A stretch of DNA of 64,000 nt, from NCBI GenBank assembly GCA_910576655.1, contig CAJTJC010000002.1:62001-126000 (forward strand). Reading direction: 5' to 3'. The position numbers and the translations under genes were made by a program. The stretch is from an uncultured Christensenella sp. Lineage in GTDB: Bacteria; Bacillota; Clostridia; Christensenellales; Borkfalkiaceae. Positions 33,411-42,581 of this stretch are shown here, piece after piece (the first letter of the stretch is position 1; the number at the start of each line of letters is the position of its first letter). The notes beneath the pieces were generated by a model. That model was not told the DNA's origin and did not search any database. It saw only the letters and a list, made by a program, of their open reading frames with translations.

Positions 33411-34076
33411 ATGGAAGACGCATTTTCGCGGACGCGCCTTTTGATAGGCGACGCCGCGCTTGAAAAGCTTGTCGCCGCGCGCGTTGCCGTATTCGGAATA
33501 GGCGGCGTGGGCGGCTATACCGCCGAGGCGCTGGCGCGTTCGGGCGTCGGCGCTATTGATTTAATCGACCCCGACAGAGTAGCCGAAAGCAACTTAAACC
33601 GCCAGATATACGCGCTTCATTCGACCTTGGGGCGGTATAAGACGGAGGTCGCGCGCGAACGTATCAACGATATAAACCCCGTTTGCAAGGTGACGGAGCA
33701 CAGAATTTTTTATCTGCCCGAAACGCCGTTCGACTTTTCGCTTTACGATTATATCGTCGACGCGGTAGACACCGTGTCCGCAAAAATAGCCATTGCGGTC
33801 AACGCCGCGGGCGTGCCCGCAATCAGCTGTATGGGCGCGGGCAACAAGCTTGACCCTACCGTGTTTAAGGTTGCCGATATATATTCCACTTCGGTCTGCC
33901 CGCTTGCGCGAGTTATGCGGCGCGAGCTGAAAAAGCGCGGGGTTAAAGGGCTTAAAGTGGTGTATTCCGAGGAGGAGCCGAAAAAGAGCGGCGAAGTACC
34001 TGCAAGTTGCGCGTTCGTGCCGTCGGTTGCGGGGCTGATAATCGCGGGCGAAGTTATAAAAGATTTGATTAAATAA
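33411..34076 (+). CDS. tcdA: TcdA/CsdL-like ThiF-superfamily tRNA t6A dehydratase
   Basis: 221 aa from ATG 33411. A longer in-frame reading reaches back into ribU but crosses that gene's terminator. E1-like fold: RVAVFGIGGVGGYTAEALARSG, ESNLNRQIYAL, DAVDTVSAK, SCMGAGNKLDPT. TcdA makes cyclic t6A37 in tRNA from t6A. The t6A genes tsaE-tsaB are ~4.7 kb downstream. Confidence 0.9.
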   Translation: MEDAFSRTRLLIGDAALEKLVAARVAVFGIGGVGGYTAEALARSGVGAIDLIDPDRVAESNLNRQIYALHSTLGRYKTEVARERINDINPVCKVTEHRIFYLPETPFDFSLYDYIVDAVDTVSAKIAIAVNAAGVPAISCMGAGNKLDPTVFKVADIYSTSVCPLARVMRRELKKRGVKGLKVVYSEEEPKKSGEVPASCAFVPSVAGLIIAGEVIKDLIK

Positions 34077-34096
34077 TACATTTTTAAGAAAAAAGA

Positions 34097-34125
34097 TTGA
34101 AAACGTCGAAAAAAAGTGATATAAT
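34097..34125 (+). promoter_or_regulatory. Promoter of the giant surface protein gene
   Basis: TTGAAA (34097-34102), 17-bp spacer, TATAAT (34120-34125). GGTGATGATT then lies ahead of the ATG at 34143. Confidence 0.75.
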
Positions 34126-34142
34126 CATATCGGGTGATGATT

Positions 34143-37100
34143 ATGTTAAAAAGTTACAGTAAATTTCACAAAAATATAGGGGGGGGGGTACGCCCCTTAT
34201 AGCATAAGCCGTAGCCGCAGGCTTCGGCTGTCTTTAATATTGTTTTTTATTAGCGCAGTAATGGTTTTCTGCGCTTTTTTCGTGCCGTTCGGCACGAATA
34301 GAATGGCAAACGCGGCAGCTTCCGCGCAGGTTAAAGCAAGCGCGGCTTATCTCGATTTAAACGGAAACGGCAATATTTTGAACGGCTTCGAGGGCGCGCA
34401 GAAAGAGTACGTCTATATGGGCACGAACGGCAATGCTCCCGTTAAATGGCGCGTGCTTGCGGTAAAAGATACAAAATACGGCAGCGGCAGCAACAACCTT
34501 TTACTATGGTCGGATAAGCTGCTCGGCACAAGTCAGTACAACGCAAATTACAACAGCCCCAACTATGCCTATTGGGGTACGAGCAAGATACGGGCTACGT
34601 TAAACGGCGGATATTATGCCGCCGACGGCGCAGTCGGGAGCAATATGCCTTCGATGACCGACGACGCTTATCGCGTTCAGACCGGCGCTTCCGTTTACGG
34701 CACGTTGTTTGCAGAATATGAAAAGAACGGCGTAGCGGCGACGGGTTCGTATACGACGGATAACTGCGCCATAGATACTTTTCAGCCTCAGTATCTGTAT
34801 AAGAAAGAAAACATAACCGTAAACGATTACGGCGTGAACGGCAAATACAACCAAAGCATTTTCGGCACGGGCACGGCGCAATACGCTTCGACAACTGCGG
34901 CTGGCGGCGTTCGCGAAACCACAAGCGGAGACAAGCTGTTCATTTTAGACTACTACGATATAAATAACGCAGCTTACGGTTTCGGTGATTCGGACGGCAC
35001 TACCTACGCAACCAAAGTAAACGGCAGCTGGACACCGTCGTCGGATTGGTATCCCAGCTATTATGATAATTCCTTAACAGAATTTAATAATAAAACCTCG
35101 GATTATTTGAAGTTTTCGGGGGACCTGACGGATACTTATTGGCTCCGTACCGCCCTCCGCGGCGACCCTGCCTATTCAAGCGCGTTCATCGTCAGTTCGT
35201 TGGGTTTCGTCACCGGAAGCTTCGGAGTCTCGTACTCGCACGGTGTACGTCCTGCATTTAATTTAGATACGAGCAAAGTGGCGTATGCGACTGTGGCTAA
35301 ACCCGCAAGCGGCTGGACGGATATGACGCTTACTACGCCGACCCCCGAATACAATCTGTATTTCAAAAGCTCGAACTACGCTGCCAATTCGTCTAACGCA
35401 AAGGCAACGATAGCAGAAAAGGACGGTACGTTAAATATCTCGTACAACAATCCCACGGGCAAGACCGGCGGCAGTATAGTTCTGCTGTTATCGGATAAGA
35501 CAAAGACGGACGGCTCCGTGGACTGGCAGACGGCTGTTACAATGGGCAGTACTTCTGCAACCGACAACAAATTTGTAACCGTCAATATGCCGTCGGGAGT
35601 GTCGCTTTCAACGCACAATTTAACAATGCTTTATACGTCGTCAAGCGCAGACAATTCCACAGAAGAAATATACTGCGCTTACTCTATCGGCAACACGGTC
35701 ACTGCGCCGAGCGACATAACCAATCTTACATACGACGGAAGTAATAAGTGGATAAGCGATTTGTCGTCGACGGAAAAACCTGCCTGGCTCGATTTGAATA
35801 TCTATAACAATACTGCGTTTATCAAAAGCGTAAGCGTAACCTACAAGGACTATTCGGGCAATGCGGCTAAACCCGTCGAAACAAATGAAATCGTCAACGC
35901 GGGCGAGTACGAGGTTACAATGACGCTGGCGGACGCTTTAAAGTGGACGGGCGCAACGAGCAACGGCGGCAGTAAAAAGTTTAAAATAGTAATCGCCAAA
36001 GCGGACCCTAAGGTCACGGCTAAGCTTATAAAAGAGGGCAACCTGTATATAACGGCAGGCTTGCCGCTCAACGACGACAAGACGGCAGCGGTAAAAAATG
36101 CCGCGGAGGGAGGTACGGCCGGCACGTTCGCCTGGGTATCGGGTCAGACTCCGTCTACTTCGCAGAAAAAGTATAACTGTACGTTTACGCCAACTGACGC
36201 AAACAACTACAACACCAAGGAATGTACGGTAGACATTACCTATCTTGAAGACGAGCTAATGGGTATCGAGGCGACCGTTGACGAGGACGGCACCGGTACG
36301 GGCAAGCTGTATACGTCACATTCTCTGGATAAGCTGAAAGCTTCGCCTTTCAACCTTAAAGTAACGTTCGTATACGAAAGCGGATATAAAGAAACGACTT
36401 CGGACTACACGCTTGCGGTAATGAAAGACGGCACGCCGCAGAGCGTGTTCCATGCAGGTACAAACACCGTGCACGTTGAAAGCAACGGCTACGACTGCTC
36501 GTTCACGGTCGAGGTTATAGCCGCGGAAATAGACAGCGTAAAGAGCGTTGACTTCAACCAAAACGGCGCAACCATTTACCCGAATACGCCGCTGAACGAC
36601 ATAAAAGAGATGTTCACCGTGCAGGTATACTGGAATTACAACACGGGCAAATTCGAAACGCTTGACAAGGACGATTTTCAGCTTGAAGGCACGCTTGCCG
36701 TAGGCACGGGCAAAAGCGAGCTTTACATCGTCTATATAAAGGGCGGCGAGCAGGTAAAATACGTCGTTCCCAAGGGCGCGCTCGATAAAATTACCGTGTC
36801 CGCGCTTACCTACGATTTAAGCGGAATAACCGTAGATGACGTAGCGGCGGACTATGACGGAGCGGGACACGGAGTGGAAATATCGGGAGAATTGCCCGAA
36901 GGTGTTACAGCGGAATATAACTACACTTGCGCGGCAAACGGTTATAATTCTTCGGACGAACCGACGGACGCGGGCGAGTATACGGTTACTGTAAGCTTTA
37001 CGCACGGCAACCCGAACTACGAGGCAATAACGGAGACTAAGACGGGCACGCTGACGATAAATAAAGTAGCCTACCTCGACGCGGACAAAATAGTGTTTGC

Positions 37101-38676
37101 GGATAAGACGGTGACGCTCGGCGGCGACTGCACTATGGAGGCGCAGAACGTACCCGAGGGAGTAACTGTAACTTATGAGGGCAACGACGTAACGACGCTT
37201 GGCGAGCATACGGTAACGGCTAAGTTCACGCACAGCAATCCCAACTATAATGAAATAGCGGACAAAACCGCAACGCTTACGATAACCGATAAAAAACTGT
37301 ACGACAAGAGCGGGCTCGGCATTACGGTAAACGGCGGGGAGGAACTTAGCGTATCGTATACGGGCGAGGCGATAGCTATTGAAACGACGGGAACGGTAAA
37401 GGATGCTGACGGAAATGCAGTAAGCGGAATAACGTCGGAAGTAACTATAAAGCTCGGCGAACAAGAAGTGCAGGAAATCAGAGATGCCGGCGTATATACG
37501 GTAACCGTAACGTATACGGGCACGGACAGCGAATACGAAAACGGGTTCGAATTGAAATATACCGTTACGGTCAAGGGCGAGTACGATTTAAGCGGAATAA
37601 GTTTTGACAGCGTTACCTTGGAATACGACAGACAGGAGCACTCGATAGAGATAAACGGCGAGTTGCCCGCGGGCGTCAGCGTAACCTACGAGGGTAACGG
37701 AGTAAGCGAAATAGGCGAGCATATAATAACGGCAAAGTTTACAAGCGACGACCCGAATTACAACGCGATACCCGATATGACGGCTACGCTTACTATAACC
37801 AAACGCCAAGTAACGCTTGTTATAGACCCTTTGAGCAGCGAGGCGGGCGAAGAGCTTGTCGAGCTAACCGCTACGGTAACCGAGGGCAGCATATTAGAGG
37901 GCGATACCCCGTACGTGCTTATATGCGCCGCGGATAAGGATACGGTTGGCGAATACCCCGTAACGTGGGAGTACGCAGAGGACTTTGCGGCATTCTACGA
38001 AATAACATGCGAGGGCGGAGTGTATATCGTATCGAAGAAAGCAGACGACTCTAACGGCGGCGGCTCGATAGATATGCCTACGGATATAGATGCTGATTTC
38101 AAAGTTATACAGTCCGATACGCAAAAGGAATATCCGCAGATTTACGGATTTGCAACAGGGTACTACGCTCAGCTCTGGTACAAGAACGAGGACGGAACGC
38201 TGGGCGACGAGTACGCGGGTGAAATGAACTGTATTCTCACCTTAAAGGTGCCCGACGCGGTGATAAAGGCTATTTGCGGCGACGGCGAGCAAACGAAAGA
38301 AGCTATTTTGGAAAAGCTTAAAGTATACTTTATTGACGGCGACGGCGACGCGGCGATTGTAAAAAATTACACCTTGGCGCGGCGCGAGGACGAAAGCTGG
38401 ATAGTAAAATTCAACTATGACGGCGCGTTCAGGGCAGAGATAGTGTTCAACGCTTACGGAGTAGAGGCAATAGAACCTGCGCCCGAAGAGCCTGCAAACG
38501 GCGGCGTACCTATATGGATATTTATAGCGGTAGGCGGCGGCATACTTTTGATAGTGCTGCTGGCGATAATAATAGCGGCGACGCGCCGCAGAAGTTACGC
38601 GGACTATTACGACGAGTACTACGACGACGATGATGATGACGATGACGATGACGACGATTACGACGACGATTATTAA
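34143..38676 (+). CDS. Giant surface protein with MBG-type repeats; 5' end out of frame at a G10 tract
   Basis: The frame from ATG 34143 (MLKSYSKFHKNI, then Gly codons) stops at 34200-34202 because the G tract has ten Gs. With nine (or twelve) Gs it runs unbroken into the large frame, giving ~1510 aa with a normal export signal (KFHKN, SRSRRLRLSLILFF, SAVMVFCAFFVPFG, NRMANA). As written, translation could only restart inside, e.g. TTG 34240 (1478 aa). Domains (numbered from 34240): a DUF6273-like N-terminal domain at ~30-350 (GNGNILNGFEG; YWLRTALRG; HGVRPAFNLD); several MBG/Ig-like beta repeats at ~855-1310 (YDLSGI, ISGELPEGV, DAGEYTVTVSFTHGNPNY); one transmembrane helix at ~1425; then RRRSY and an intracellular tail with 12 consecutive Asp. 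It is probably an adhesin or surface-layer protein. Confidence 0.8.
34179..34188 (+). repeat. Poly-G(10) homopolymer within the surface-protein 5' end
   Basis: Ten consecutive G after ATGTTAAAA...AATATA, at codons 13-16. A classic contingency-locus sequence; change by one G moves the signal peptide in or out of frame with the rest of the gene. Confidence 0.85.
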
Positions 38677-38756
38677 TGCGTCGGTCTGATTACCGCTGCG
38701 CTTCGGTTACTCGCTTGAAGAAGCTTTCAATACTGTAAACTTAATAAAATAAATTG

Positions 38757-38785
38757 TTGCAAAAAATCGCCGTCGGGGTTATAAT
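38757..38785 (+). promoter_or_regulatory. Promoter giving leaderless tsaE mRNA
   Basis: TTGCAA (38757-38762), 17-bp spacer, TATAAT (38780-38785), six bases ACCCTT, then ATG 38792. No SD. Confidence 0.8.
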
Positions 38786-38791
38786 ACCCTT

Positions 38792-39196
38792 ATGGCGGTT
38801 TTTATTTCCGAAAACGAAAAGGATACTTTTGAATTCGCGCGCAGGTACGCGGCGACACTCGTCGGCGGCGACGTAGTGCTTTTAAACGGTGAAATGGGCG
38901 CGGGCAAGACGGTGTTTGCAAAGGGCGTTGCGCTCGGACTCGGCATAGAGGACGAGGTGACAAGCCCCACCTACGCGTATATGAACGACTATAACGGCGT
39001 TCTTTACCACTTCGACTGCTACCGCCTGTCAAGCGGCGGACAAGCCGAGGCGCTGGGTCTTTGCGACTACTTCTACGCGGGCGGGATATGCCTTATCGAG
39101 TGGGCGCAGAACGTCGCCTCCGTGCTGCCCGAAAAAGTAAAAAAAGTTGAAATAATCAAGCTCGGCGACGGGCGGAGGCGGATTGAATATGAGTAA
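38792..39196 (+). CDS. tsaE: tRNA t6A synthesis ATPase TsaE
   Basis: 134 aa. P-loop LLNGEMGAGKTVFAKGVALG, then TSPTYAYMNDYNGVLYHFDC and the Walker B-like LIEWAQNV. It turns over the TsaBD complex during t6A37 formation. First gene of tsaE-tsaB-rimI; overlaps tsaB by 8 bases. Confidence 0.95.
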   Translation: MAVFISENEKDTFEFARRYAATLVGGDVVLLNGEMGAGKTVFAKGVALGLGIEDEVTSPTYAYMNDYNGVLYHFDCYRLSSGGQAEALGLCDYFYAGGICLIEWAQNVASVLPEKVKKVEIIKLGDGRRRIEYE

Positions 39197-39776
39197 TTTT
39201 CTTGCGGTCGACACGTCTTCGAAATACCTTACGGTGTTGGCGGTAAAGGGCGAAAAGACCGTTCTCAGGCATACGCCCGACTGCGCGTTAAAACACTCCG
39301 TCGTGCTTATGGGCGAGATTGACGCCGCGCTTAAAGAGGCGGGGCTCGACCCCGGGGAGTGCGATTTTTTCGCCGCGGTCACGGGGCCGGGGTCGTTTAC
39401 CGGCATACGGATAGGAATATCCACGGTAAAGGGCTTTGCGGTTGCAACGGGCAAGCCGCTCGTTCCCGTAACGGCTTTCGGACTTTTGGCATATAATGTC
39501 AAGGACGATGTTTTTTATACGGTAATAGACGCCGCACATTCACATTACTACGTTTGCGGTTTCGGCGCCCGGCTGCCGCCTTGCTATATGGAGCGGGCGG
39601 AGGTCGAAAAGCTGACCGCGCCGCTTTACGGCTTCGAGGATTTGCCGTTTGAAAATTATACGAAGCTGAACGTCCGCGACTGTCTTTACACCGCGGTAAC
39701 GCGCAGCGCACCGTCTGATAAAATGGACGCCCTTTACGTCAGAAAATCTCAGGCGGAGGAGGGGCGCAAATGCTGA
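39189..39776 (+). CDS. tsaB: tRNA t6A synthesis protein TsaB (YeaZ)
   Basis: 195 aa from ATG 39189. ASKHA fold: FLAVDTSSKYLTV at the N-terminus, KHSVVLMGEIDAALKEAG, and AVTGPGSFTGIRIGISTVKG. Scaffold partner of TsaD. The C-terminal half is short, as usual for Firmicutes. Overlaps rimI by 7 bases. Confidence 0.95.
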   Translation: MSNFLAVDTSSKYLTVLAVKGEKTVLRHTPDCALKHSVVLMGEIDAALKEAGLDPGECDFFAAVTGPGSFTGIRIGISTVKGFAVATGKPLVPVTAFGLLAYNVKDDVFYTVIDAAHSHYYVCGFGARLPPCYMERAEVEKLTAPLYGFEDLPFENYTKLNVRDCLYTAVTRSAPSDKMDALYVRKSQAEEGRKC

Positions 39777-40204
39777 TAAGAAACTGGAAGTACGAAGATA
39801 TACTCAAAATATCCCAGCTTGAAAAGGATATTTTTTCTGAGGAAGCGTGGAGCTATAAGACGCTTGCGTCGGTATTCGGAACGGCGTCGTTCAGCGGAGT
39901 TCTCTGCGAGGACGGCGGGGAAATAGCGGGTTACGGCGGGGTTACCGTCGCCGCGGATACGGCGGATATAGGCAATATCGCAGTTGCGGAAAATTACAGA
40001 AACGGCGGCATAGGCACGGCTCTTTTGACCGGGCTATGCGAAATCGCGAAGAGTGCGGGCGCGGAAAAAGTGTTTTTGGAGGTCCGCGTTTCCAACTCAG
40101 CGGCAATGAAGCTGTATCTCAAATGCGGGTTCGCGGGCGTATATGCGCGCACGCGTTACTATCCCGACGGCGAGGACTGCCTCGTTATGGTAAAAAATTT
40201 GTGA
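39770..40204 (+). CDS. rimI: Ribosomal protein alanine N-acetyltransferase RimI-like (GNAT)
   Basis: 144 aa. GNAT fold with the acetyl-CoA loop NYRNGGIGTALLTGLCEIAK and the RimI-type SNSAAMKLYLKCGFAGVYAR. Its place after tsaB is standard. The stop TGA overlaps a GTG (GTGA at 40201-40204) that looks like the lost start of the next gene. Confidence 0.92.
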   Translation: MLIRNWKYEDILKISQLEKDIFSEEAWSYKTLASVFGTASFSGVLCEDGGEIAGYGGVTVAADTADIGNIAVAENYRNGGIGTALLTGLCEIAKSAGAEKVFLEVRVSNSAAMKLYLKCGFAGVYARTRYYPDGEDCLVMVKNL

Positions 40205-40271
40205 GGGCAAGGCTATACTATTAAACGGTAAATTCGTTTCCGTAATCACCGAGGGCAGCGGGGAAGATATT

Positions 40272-40931
40272 TTGCTTCTGCACGGCTACCTTTCGAGCAA
40301 GGAAAGCTTTTACTATCAGATAAAATTTTTGTCGCGTAAGTTCAAGGTCACCGCCCCCGATTTTTTGGGGTTCGGCAAAAGCTCGCCGCTGGATATTCCC
40401 TATTCGGTGGGCGACTACGCGGACTGGCTGGACTCGTTTATTAAAAAAAGCAGGCTTAAAAACCCGCATATTCTCGCCCACTCGTTCGGAGCGCGCGTTG
40501 CCTTCAAATATCTTGCGGGCGGCGGGGGCAACAAACTTATCATTACGGGCGGCGCAGGGCTTGTAAAGCCGCGTTCGCCGCAATATATGCGCAGGGTAAA
40601 GGCGTACAGGCGCGTAAAAAAGCTGTTTCCGAGGTTTGCCGAAAGGCATTACGGCAGCGCCGAATACCGCACTTTGACGCCGATAATGAAACAGAGCTAC
40701 AAGCTTATCGTAAACGAGGATTTGCGCGAATACGCTTCGCGGATAAAAAACGACACTCTTTTGTTATACGGTCGGAACGACGCCGTTACGCCGCCCGACG
40801 AAGAGGGTGCAACCTTTAACGGCTTAATCGTCGGCAGCCGTTTTCAGCTTATGGACGGCGGGCACTTCTGCTTTTCCGAGCACCCCGACGAATTTAACGA
40901 AAAGATATATAAATTCCTAACGGAGGAATAG
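40272..40931 (+). CDS. Alpha/beta hydrolase, 5' end apparently frameshifted
   Basis: 219 aa from TTG 40272, but the protein then starts inside its first core strand (LLLHGYLSSKESFYYQ). The reading frame stays open upstream and encodes a convincing N-terminus (AILLNGKFVSV, ITEGSGEDILLLHG) with no ATG/GTG/TTG. A GTG overlapping the rimI stop (40201) is one frame away, so an indel between 40204 and 40220 probably separates start and body. Catalytic triad visible: Ser in LAHSFGARV, Asp in YGRNDAVTP, His in MDGGHFCFSEH. Substrate unknown. It sits two bases before the MurF-like gene. Confidence 0.75.
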   Translation: MLLHGYLSSKESFYYQIKFLSRKFKVTAPDFLGFGKSSPLDIPYSVGDYADWLDSFIKKSRLKNPHILAHSFGARVAFKYLAGGGGNKLIITGGAGLVKPRSPQYMRRVKAYRRVKKLFPRFAERHYGSAEYRTLTPIMKQSYKLIVNEDLREYASRIKNDTLLLYGRNDAVTPPDEEGATFNGLIVGSRFQLMDGGHFCFSEHPDEFNEKIYKFLTEE

Positions 40932-40932
40932 A

Positions 40933-42531
40933 ATGGGCATTTTCATTTCCGTACCGAAAACGGTCGAATGTGTAGTCGCGGCGCTCGTGCTTGCGGCGCT
41001 TTCCTGCGCAGTTTTATACAAGCAGACGGGCGTGCTTCAATCGTCGGGGTATTCGGGCAAAAAATATTTCGCATGGTTCGCAAAAAGGGGCAACCTGTCC
41101 TTTCAGCGGCTGATTTTTCTTGCAATGATGTGCACCGTTACGTCCGCGCTTATCGGGCTTTGCTTTTCTTTTGCGGGGCAGTGGGCGGCGGTTGCGTCGC
41201 TTTCGGCGTATTTACTTTTCTTTACGCTGTATATAGTTGCGGACAGAAAGCTTGCGCTGCGTTCGGCGGTTACGCCCACGCCTCGGCTCAAACGCCTGTA
41301 CGCAGTTACGTTCCTCGTGCTTGCGATAGTATTTTATCTTTTTATAACTCTCGTTAACTTTGCGGATTGCGTATGGGAAAATAAATTTTTCTCGTATCTC
41401 AGGTACGTTCCGCTCGGCGTAATGCCCCTGCTGCTCGTGCCGTTGATGCTTGCGGCTAATGCGTTAGCCAAAATTTACGAGGTTCCGCACAACAAAAAAT
41501 TCATACGCAACGCCAAGCGCAAGCTTGCCGCGTCGGATATAAAGGTTATAGCCGTAACGGGCAGCTACGGCAAGACCACGGTTAAAAATATTCTAAACAG
41601 TATTCTGTCTGAAAAATACAGGGTGCTTACCACGCCCCGCTCGCACAATACGCCTATAGGCATTGCTCTTGCGGTAAACAACGCCGAGCTTGAAAGTTAC
41701 GACGTTTTCGTCGCGGAAATGGGCGCGCGGCACGTCGGCGACATTGCCGAGCTATGCGAAATCTGCCCGCCAGACGTTTCGCTTATTACGGGGCTTTGCG
41801 GTCAGCACCTCGAAACTTTTTTAAGCTTTCAGAATATTGTAAAGGCAAAGGGCGAAATACTTTCCGCAACCAGGGAAAGCGCGGTAATCGCCGACGACGC
41901 GTTCGACGCGTTTGCAGATTATCCCTGTCCCAAATCCCGCTGCGACTGCGTTTCGGATATAACCGCGGCCAGGGACGGAACGGAATTTACGCTGACGCTC
42001 GGCGGTAAAAGCAGACGGGTAAAAACCAAGCTTTTAGGCGAACATTCGGCTTACAATATCGCGCTTGCGGCGCAGGGTGCCTTTGCGCTGGGTATGACGC
42101 TTGACGAAATCTGTTCGGCAATTCCTAAAATCGACTATATCGAGCATCGCCTACAACTTATCGAAAGCAACGGGGTGAACATACTCGACGACGGCTATAA
42201 TTCCAACGTCAAGGGCGCGCGCGCCGCGCTGGGCGTGCTTAAACTTTTCGACGGCCGCAAGATAGTCGTGACCCCCGGGCTTGTCGAACTGGGCGTTCTC
42301 GAAGAGGACGAAAACGCGGCGCTCGGAAGAGAGCTGGTCGGTTTCGACAAGGTTATTCTGGTAGGCGATACGCTCGTCAAATTCGTTGAAAAGGGTTACC
42401 TTGACGGGGGCGGAAACGCCGAAGCTATTTCCGTAAGCACGACGCTTGCGGCAGCTCAGGAAAAGCTTAAAGGCTACGTTCGGAAGGGAGATACGGTGCT
42501 TTTTTTAAACGACCTGCCCGACGTATATTAA
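40933..42531 (+). CDS. Membrane-anchored MurF-like Mur ligase
   Basis: 532 aa. Residues 1-190 contain five hydrophobic helices, unusual for a Mur ligase. Residues ~195-532 are a Mur ligase core: P-loop VTGSYGKTTVKNIL, RSHNTPIGIALAVNN, EMGARHVGDI, LLGEHSAYNIALAAQGAFALG, IEHRLQLIES and DDGYNSNVKGA. Closest in type to MurF (adds D-Ala-D-Ala to UDP-MurNAc-tripeptide), and it is followed by a Ddl-like gene, which makes that dipeptide. The N-terminal domain may tether the enzyme to the membrane, or the protein may act on a lipid-linked substrate. ATG after GGAGG. Confidence 0.82.
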   Translation: MGIFISVPKTVECVVAALVLAALSCAVLYKQTGVLQSSGYSGKKYFAWFAKRGNLSFQRLIFLAMMCTVTSALIGLCFSFAGQWAAVASLSAYLLFFTLYIVADRKLALRSAVTPTPRLKRLYAVTFLVLAIVFYLFITLVNFADCVWENKFFSYLRYVPLGVMPLLLVPLMLAANALAKIYEVPHNKKFIRNAKRKLAASDIKVIAVTGSYGKTTVKNILNSILSEKYRVLTTPRSHNTPIGIALAVNNAELESYDVFVAEMGARHVGDIAELCEICPPDVSLITGLCGQHLETFLSFQNIVKAKGEILSATRESAVIADDAFDAFADYPCPKSRCDCVSDITAARDGTEFTLTLGGKSRRVKTKLLGEHSAYNIALAAQGAFALGMTLDEICSAIPKIDYIEHRLQLIESNGVNILDDGYNSNVKGARAALGVLKLFDGRKIVVTPGLVELGVLEEDENAALGRELVGFDKVILVGDTLVKFVEKGYLDGGGNAEAISVSTTLAAAQEKLKGYVRKGDTVLFLNDLPDVY

Positions 42532-42581
42532 AAAACAAATTCACCAAAGCAAAGTAAAAAAAAGCGGAGGTGAATTTTTTT

